A stretch of 6,087 nucleotides of DNA from Archangium sp. (GTDB lineage Bacteria; Myxococcota; Myxococcia; Myxococcales; Myxococcaceae): contig JAEUJT010000165.1 in assembly GCA_016793525.1 (NCBI GenBank), positions 1 to 6,087 of the forward strand. Direction: 5' to 3'. Below, piece after piece: positions 1 to 4,137 of this stretch (within the stretch, counting starts at the first letter, position 1; the number at the start of each line of letters is the position of its first letter). A model generated the notes under the pieces. The model saw nothing but the letters and a program-made list of their open reading frames with translations. It did no database searches and was not told the DNA's origin. The position numbers and the translations under genes are program-made.

Positions 1-1017
1 CGAGGTGGTGCCGATGTACATGCCCTCGGCGTCGGTGTCGTGAATGTACAGGTCGTGCACGCGCACGTTGCGCATGGTGGCGGTGGGCACGCCGTCGGTC
101 TTCAGCAGCAGGCCCGCGAAGCCGGTCTCCCAGATCTCCACGTACGAGAGCTCGTAGTCGGTGGCGCTGTTCGCCACCTTGATGCCGCTGTGGGCTTTGA
201 AGAACTGCCGCACCTCGACGCCGTAGCGGCCGTGGCTGTTCGCGTAGTCGGCGTTCCAGTGGCCAGGGAAGTTCGCGTGGCCCGTTTGGCAAATGGGGTC
301 GTATTGGCCGGTGAACACCCAGTTCGAGCCACCCAACAGCTCGATGCGCGCGGTGCCGTCGGTGCCCTGCACCCGCACCTGGCCGCCGCTGTTGGTGATG
401 ATGAGCGGGCGCTCCGGAGTACGCGTCGGGAGGTTGCCGAGGAGAATGGGCCGGTACGTGCCCGCGGGGATGTAGAGGCGGTCCAACGTCTGCCAGTTCA
501 CCGCCGGAAACGAGGTCTGCAGGTTCGTGTAGTACATGCTGCCCGCCGGCAAGGTGAACGTGTTGGTCGGCGGCGTGCACTGGCCGAACTGGTACCGCGA
601 GCCACCGTCGACACCTCCGTCGGTGCGCATTCCGCTGTCGGGCACGCCGGCGTCCAGGGTGATGCCGGCGTCGAACGGAGCGCCTCCCGCGTCGGCAGTC
701 CCGGCGTCTGGAACGCCGGCGTCAGGTGTGCCCGCGTCTGGAGCGCCTGCATCTGGAACTCCGGCGTCGCTCAACGCACCCGCATCGGTTCCCGCATCGT
801 CAGCGGCGCCAGCGTCGAGGAGCTCGACACCTCCGTCTGACACATCACCACCGTCGAGTTCGGTCCCCGCGTCGGTCAGCCCCGCATCACCGGACCCGCC
901 GTCTCGGACCACGCCGCCGTCGCGCCGTGGTGAACGAGAGCCCGCGTCATCGGCCTCGATGCCGACCTCACCAATGCACGATGTCAGGACGACGCACGCA
1001 GCGAGCCAACGAAGCAT
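1..1017 (-). CDS. DAG-repeat lipoprotein with beta-helix-type domain (C-terminus outside window)
   Basis: The 339 visible codons run off the left edge with no stop, so the protein is C-terminally incomplete here. The N-terminus MLRWLAACVVLTSC is a lipoprotein signal peptide with lipobox LTSC (residues 11-14, acylated Cys14), so the product should be exported and lipid-anchored. Residues about 23-140 are a low-complexity linker of DAG and DGG triplets, with a core of five 5-residue units (VPDAG type) at 87-111. From about 145 onward the composition becomes normal (YQFGQCTPPTNTFTLPAG). Short strand-turn elements follow, such as LYIPAGTY at 181-188, YELSYVEIWETGFAGLLLK at 288-306 and VHDLYIHDTDAEGMYIG at 320-336. 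This resembles right-handed parallel beta-helix proteins (pectate-lyase-like fold), but no catalytic residues can be assigned. The ATG at 1017 is fixed by an in-frame TGA two codons upstream. A surface protein with a carbohydrate-related or structural role is possible; substrate unknown. Confidence 0.88.
   Translation of the reverse strand, partial: MLRWLAACVVLTSCIGEVGIEADDAGSRSPRRDGGVVRDGGSGDAGLTDAGTELDGGDVSDGGVELLDAGAADDAGTDAGALSDAGVPDAGAPDAGTPDAGVPDAGTADAGGAPFDAGITLDAGVPDSGMRTDGGVDGGSRYQFGQCTPPTNTFTLPAGSMYYTNLQTSFPAVNWQTLDRLYIPAGTYRPILLGNLPTRTPERPLIITNSGGQVRVQGTDGTARIELLGGSNWVFTGQYDPICQTGHANFPGHWNADYANSHGRYGVEVRQFFKAHSGIKVANSATDYELSYVEIWETGFAGLLLKTDGVPTATMRNVRVHDLYIHDTDAEGMYIGTTS
598..951 (-). 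repeat. DAG/DGG low-complexity linker coding repeat
   Basis: This stretch encodes residues about 23-140 of the lipoprotein at 1-1017. It is an irregular run of Asp-Ala-Gly and Asp-Gly-Gly triplets separated by one to several residues. The most regular part, at 685-759, is five tandem 15-base units encoding VPDAG, APDAG, TPDAG, VPDAG and TADAG. Synonymous codons differ between units (gac/gat for Asp; gca/gcc/gcg for Ala), so the repeat is better kept at protein level than at DNA level. Such linkers are common between the lipid anchor and the folded domain in myxobacterial lipoproteins. The likely role is an acidic, flexible spacer. Confidence 0.85.
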
Positions 1018-1022
1018 GGCTC

Positions 1023-1028
1023 AGCATA
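1023..1028 (-). promoter_or_regulatory. Possible -10 hexamer (TATGCT) abutting the lipoprotein start codon
   Basis: On the minus strand the hexamer TATGCT matches four of six positions of the sigma-70 -10 consensus. It lies 5 bases before the ATG at 1017. If used, transcription would start at or next to the A of the ATG and give a leaderless mRNA. That would fit the absence of a purine-rich ribosome binding site directly upstream. No matching -35 TTGACA-like element is visible at 16-18 bp, so this is weak evidence. Confidence 0.2.
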
Positions 1029-1167
1029 CGTCAGCGCCGTGAGCCGCTGGGCTTCGGTGATGTGAACCGGAAGCGGTGGCCCGCATTTTCTGAGCAACGC
1101 CGAGGAGCGCCAGTCGCCGCCGCGAATGAGTCGCGGAACAGAGGAGAGCTCGCCCGGACACACCGAT

Positions 1168-1187
1168 CGGATTCCACGGAAAATCCG
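1168..1187. repeat. 6-bp perfect inverted repeat with 8-base spacer
   Basis: CGGATT and AATCCG flank an 8-base spacer inside the intergenic region. The arms sit in the A+T-rich patch about 150 bases upstream of the lipoprotein start. It is not followed by a T-tract on either strand, so it is not a standard intrinsic terminator. It could be an operator half-site pair or chance; a 6-bp arm is not statistically strong. Confidence 0.25.
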
Positions 1188-1222
1188 CTCTTTGATTTCA
1201 GCGTGCCGGCCGTGCCCTGCTC

Positions 1223-2284
1223 TTAGCCCAGCGAGACCTTGATGGTGCCTTCGGCCAGCGCGCGGGCGATGCCGTCCATCACCACGCCGTTGACTTGAAA
1301 CCCGCCGTCGTCGCTCTGTGAGATCCACCCCGAGGCGAGGAGCCGGGCCAGCGCGTCTTCGGTCGCCTCGCCCTCTTTCCCCGCGGAGAGCAGGTCCATC
1401 ACGGTGCGCTCTTCGGCGCTCATCGCCGTCGCCAGAATCCGTAAGTAGGTGTCGACCACCGCGCGGCCGGGGTCGCTCTCGGCGAGCACGTCGAGCGACA
1501 GCACCTCGTCGATCTTGTCGGGGCCCACGTTGCCCTTGAACGACGCGGGCAGCCGGCTCGCCACCAGGTGGCACAAGGTGAGGAGCTCCCAGGGCCGGTT
1601 GCCCGACGCCTCGGCCAACGCTCCGAGCGCCTCATTCTCGAACGTCACGCCCGCGACCTGCGCCGGGGTCTGCACCAGCTGCACGAGCTCGTCGTCGCTC
1701 ACGCCCGGCACGTCGACCGACGCCGTCACCGGCAGCACCACCGACTCGACGAGCGCGTCGGCGTCGCGGTGACGGTGGCACGCCAGCGCCACCCTCACGT
1801 TCTTCGGCACCGAGAGGAACTCACCGAGGAGCGCCGCGGCCGGTTCCGCGCCGAGCGTCTGCAGCACGATGGCCTCGTCGATGCCGACGAAAATCGGCGC
1901 CGCCAGCTCACCGAGCGCGTCGAGCGGCCGCTGCGCGGAGACCACGACATCGGTGGCGCCGACGCGGGTGAGGAATTCTTTCACCTTCACCACGAGGCGC
2001 GCGCGCACGGCGTCGGCGGTCTGTGGCACCCCGTCATCGCGTTCCGGGTCGCGGAGATCGACGAAGAAGCCCGCGCCACCCGTGCGCTCGGCCGCCCGCT
2101 GCAAAACGCCCTTCAGCAGCGTCGTCTTGCCGATGCGCCAGAACCCGCGGATGCACACGTGGGTGCCTCCGGTGAGCAGCGCGGCGAGCTCGTCTTCGAG
2201 GCTCTTTCGAGCGCGGAGGGCGTCGGGCACGTCGTCGAGCAGGTCGAGGTACGCATCAGCCAAGGAGTGAACGGCGTCAGGCAT
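1223..2284 (-). CDS. STAND-like P-loop ATPase with C-terminal winged-helix-like region
   Basis: This 353-residue protein has no signal peptide and is predicted to be cytoplasmic. Residues 26-60 (RKSLEDEL then HVCIRGFWRIGKTTLL) carry a Walker A motif GFWRIGKT at 47-54 with Lys53. IFVGIDEA at 131-138 is a Walker B with acidic D136 and E137. NVRVALACH at 162-170 is in the position of a sensor-1 strand. GNRPWELL at 228-235 resembles the GxP motif that ends the helical lid of STAND and ORC/Cdc6-type ATPases. Residues about 288-345 (AEERTVMDLL through ALARLLASGWISQSDDGGFQV) look like a winged helix-turn-helix. The order matches archaeal-type ATPase_2/STAND proteins, which act as nucleotide switches or DNA- or protein-remodelling modules. 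No separate effector or sensor repeat domain is present. The ATG at 2284 is fixed by an in-frame TGA, the stop of the upstream CAP gene, seven codons before it. The gap of 21 bp suggests co-transcription with the CAP gene. Partner and substrate are unknown. Confidence 0.9.
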   Translation of the reverse strand: MPDAVHSLADAYLDLLDDVPDALRARKSLEDELAALLTGGTHVCIRGFWRIGKTTLLKGVLQRAAERTGGAGFFVDLRDPERDDGVPQTADAVRARLVVKVKEFLTRVGATDVVVSAQRPLDALGELAAPIFVGIDEAIVLQTLGAEPAAALLGEFLSVPKNVRVALACHRHRDADALVESVVLPVTASVDVPGVSDDELVQLVQTPAQVAGVTFENEALGALAEASGNRPWELLTLCHLVASRLPASFKGNVGPDKIDEVLSLDVLAESDPGRAVVDTYLRILATAMSAEERTVMDLLSAGKEGEATEDALARLLASGWISQSDDGGFQVNGVVMDGIARALAEGTIKVSLG

Positions 2285-2305
2285 GGCGCAGCGTTTACCT
2301 GATTC

Positions 2306-3448
2306 TCAGGGACAGGCCACCACGTCGACGGTGTAGCTGATGGGAACGGTGAGGGCCGGCGCCGTGACGGTGACCGCGTAGCTGTGCCCCGCCTGGCTCA
2401 CCCACCCCATGGGCACGAAGCGAATGGCGAAGCGGCTGCCGTAGTTCGCGCCCAGCGACGTCACCGTGACCGGCGCGCTGACCCCATTGTCCGTCACCGT
2501 CACCGAGGCGTTGGCCAGGTTGTCGGCGGTCGCGTAGGTCTGCACCGTCCACCCGGTCTTGTCGCAGGAGTTCCCGGCACCGACGGTGGGAATGGCGATG
2601 GCCTGCAGGGGAACCGGCCCCGGTGGAGGCCAGGCCGCGAAGCGCTTCGTCGCCGTGCCGCTGCCGCCGATGACCCAGTGGCAGCTCGCGCCCGACGTGC
2701 CTCCGATGCCCACGGGCCCGAGCTGATTCGAGAGGAACCAGCGCCGGTGTCCCATGGTCGTCGCGTTGCCGTAGTCCGACATGTACATGTCGATGGAGCG
2801 CACCGCCTGCCCGCTGGAGATGTTGCTGTTCCCGGCCGCGTCGGCGCCGCTGGCCGTGTAGCAAGGCGCTCCCGGCACCGGGGAGTGGCTCAGCGCGTTG
2901 GCGGCGTCTTGCATCAGCGCACATTCCTGCGCGGCCTGGTCGCGCGTCGCCGAGGTGATGACCGGCGGCAGGTCCGCGATGAAGCGGTAGGTGTTGAGCA
3001 CCTTGAGCGCGTTGGCGCGGCCAGCCGCGGTCATGTCTCCGGCAGTGCACGCCGCGACATTGCCGTTCCACGCGCCTTCACTCAGCTCCGCGCGGTCGCA
3101 GCGCCACCGGAGGCACACCTGGGTCTGCCGGTCTCCGGTGATGTTCGCGCACGACGACGTCGTTCCCCCACCGCCGCCCGCGCCACCGCCGGTTGAGCCG
3201 CCGCCGCTTCCGCCATCGAATTCCTCACCCGCGACGCAGAGGCCTCCCGCGCACCGCTGCGAGTCGGCACAGGCTGAGCACAACCCTCCGACGGTTCCGC
3301 ACGCAGCGAGTTGGTCTCCAGGCTGACAAGCGCCAAGCGCGTCACAGCAGCCGGAGCAGGTCATCACATCGCACGCGGTGCTCGAGGTCGCGCCGCCGCC
3401 GCACGATACGGCCAAACCCACCACCAGCATCCCGACGCTGAATCGCAC
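2306..3448 (-). CDS. CAP (SCP/PR1) domain lipoprotein with Cys-rich N-terminal module
   Basis: This 380-residue protein begins MRFSVGMLVVGLAVSC, a short lipoprotein signal peptide with Cys16 as the likely lipidated residue; the lipobox is slightly atypical (Ala at -3, Val at -2). Residues 26-71 form a ten-cysteine module, followed by a Gly/Ser linker (78-97) and four further cysteines (100-134). Residues about 145-260 are a CAP domain: LNTYRF (151-156), ALSHSP (185-190) with His188, and GHRRWFL (233-239) with His234. Residues 272-378 (AWPPPGPVP, then WTVQTYATADNLANASVTVT) form a beta-rich C-terminal domain of the kind that follows CAP domains in some bacterial proteins. The usual Glu of the CAP ENI motif seems replaced (NSNI at 207-210), so conserved chemistry is doubtful. 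The GTG at 3448 is preferred because it supplies an Arg-containing n-region and has an in-frame TAG four codons upstream. The ATG at 3430 would leave only nine residues before the Cys. The function of such bacterial CAP lipoproteins is generally unknown. Confidence 0.9.
   Translation of the reverse strand: MRFSVGMLVVGLAVSCGGGATSSTACDVMTCSGCCDALGACQPGDQLAACGTVGGLCSACADSQRCAGGLCVAGEEFDGGSGGGSTGGGAGGGGGTTSSCANITGDRQTQVCLRWRCDRAELSEGAWNGNVAACTAGDMTAAGRANALKVLNTYRFIADLPPVITSATRDQAAQECALMQDAANALSHSPVPGAPCYTASGADAAGNSNISSGQAVRSIDMYMSDYGNATTMGHRRWFLSNQLGPVGIGGTSGASCHWVIGGSGTATKRFAAWPPPGPVPLQAIAIPTVGAGNSCDKTGWTVQTYATADNLANASVTVTDNGVSAPVTVTSLGANYGSRFAIRFVPMGWVSQAGHSYAVTVTAPALTVPISYTVDVVACP
3152..3226 (-). 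repeat. Gly/Ser-rich linker coding stretch
   Basis: This stretch encodes residues 75-99 of the CAP lipoprotein, dominated by Gly with Ser and Thr. It separates the ten-cysteine N-terminal module from the second cysteine cluster and CAP domain. It looks like a flexible spacer and plays the same structural role as the DAG linker in the neighbouring lipoprotein. Confidence 0.75.
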
Positions 3449-3495
3449 CCGGCGACTCTACCTGCGCGGGCCGAGAGGCGCGCCACCGTGCGCGG

Positions 3496-4137
3496 TCACT
3501 GCGCGCCGTCGGGCTTGACCTTCGACTTCGTCTTCATGCGCACGATGCCGTCGAAGAGGTGGCGCTCGGTGTAGACGCTGCGGTGCGACGCGCGCTCTCC
3601 GGGGAGCCAGCTCTGCGGCCGCTCGAGCCACTGCAGCACCCGCACCTCGCCGTCGAGGGCGAACGGCGCCAGCACCTCGGGCGGCAGCTGTTTCCAGCAG
3701 CGGCGCTCCACGGGGCGGAACTCAGTCTCGAAGCCTTCACCCGCCTCGGAGTGCCGGCGGTGGTGGTCCAACGTGCCGTCGAACTGCCGCGAGATGTGAA
3801 ACAGCTCGTGCAGCACGGTGGCGATGCGCTGGCGCGGCGTGGAGCGGCGGAAGAAGAGCGGCCGCAAGGTGATGGCGTACAACATCGTGCGCCCGTCGAT
3901 TTTCACCAGGGGCTTGCGGCGCCCAGCGGAGTCGGCGCGGCGGCCACCGGAGAAGTACAGCGGCTTCACCGTGCCACGCGAGGCCCGGCGCGCTTCACCG
4001 GCCACCACCAGAATGCGCGACGCGTCGAGGTGACGAAACGACGGCATGGTCGCCGCCACGTGGGCGATGAACTGATGCACCGCCAACGTGAAGTCGGGCC
4101 GTTTCGACACTCGACTGGGCAGCGTACTCCCCCTCAC
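3496..4137 (-). CDS. Putative HExxH zinc metallopeptidase, small basic cytoplasmic protein
   Basis: This 213-residue protein has no signal peptide or membrane segment and is strongly basic (Arg/Lys throughout, tail MKTKSKVKPDGAQ). TVLHELFHISRQFDGTLDHH at 107-126 contains the zinc-binding HELFH (H110, E111, H114). A histidine cluster follows (H125, H126, H129), from which a third metal ligand could come. The size and HELxHI pattern recall small predicted metallopeptidases related to phage-type ones, but the family assignment is inference. Strand-like ILVVAGEARRAS (42-53) and LVKIDGRTMLYAITLRPLFF (77-96) precede the active helix. The start is uncertain. GTG at 4137 gives a 4-bp GTGA overlap with the upstream stop and implies translational coupling. 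GTG at 4110 or ATG at 4047 would shorten the protein to 204 or 183 residues; the SD-like AGGGGGAG (4127-4134) is too far from 4110 to decide. The frame stays open to 5034, but that extension is out of frame over the upstream gene and Arg-rich, so it is not coding. Confidence 0.85.
   Translation of the reverse strand: MRGSTLPSRVSKRPDFTLAVHQFIAHVAATMPSFRHLDASRILVVAGEARRASRGTVKPLYFSGGRRADSAGRRKPLVKIDGRTMLYAITLRPLFFRRSTPRQRIATVLHELFHISRQFDGTLDHHRRHSEAGEGFETEFRPVERRCWKQLPPEVLAPFALDGEVRVLQWLERPQSWLPGERASHRSVYTERHLFDGIVRMKTKSKVKPDGAQ
4134..4137 (-). promoter_or_regulatory. GTGA stop/start overlap (translational coupling)
   Basis: On the minus strand the four bases GTGA contain the GTG start of the metallopeptidase and the TGA stop of the large Ig-domain protein. 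No clear Shine-Dalgarno sequence precedes the GTG, which fits re-initiation by the terminating ribosome. It ties expression of the two proteins together. Confidence 0.6.

Larger units (their letters stand above)
1018..1222. other. 205-bp intergenic region between ATPase and DAG lipoprotein genes
   Basis: This is the longest non-coding interval in the window. It lies downstream of the ATPase stop and upstream of the DAG lipoprotein start, both on the minus strand. It holds a comparatively A+T-rich patch at about 1168-1200, a perfect 6-bp inverted repeat (1168-1187) and a TATGCT hexamer just before the lipoprotein ATG. The open frames crossing it in other frames are Arg-rich and show no recognisable protein features. 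No hairpin followed by a T-run was found, so the ATPase gene has no visible intrinsic terminator. The length suggests that the lipoprotein gene has its own promoter. Confidence 0.6.

Noticed and set aside
40..840. 266-codon plus-strand open frame with repeated short motifs
   Set aside because: The repetitive look comes from the complement of the DAG repeat; the minus strand has a proper lipobox and domain sequence.
1095..1120. Possible sigma-54 promoter (TGGC and TTGC elements, minus strand)
   Set aside because: The spacing between the GG and GC elements is about four bases too long for a sigma-54 site.
1196..1222. Possible terminator just after the ATPase stop
   Set aside because: The G+C-rich stretch gives only interrupted pairing (mostly a direct repeat of CGTGCC) and no T-run follows.
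984..1574. 196-codon minus-strand open frame covering the 1018-1222 gap
   Set aside because: It overlaps both neighbouring genes in a different frame and has Arg-rich composition without motifs.
1568..2302. 244-codon plus-strand open frame
   Set aside because: It is antisense to the ATPase, whose Walker motifs are intact on the minus strand; the plus-strand product is Arg/His-rich and unstructured.
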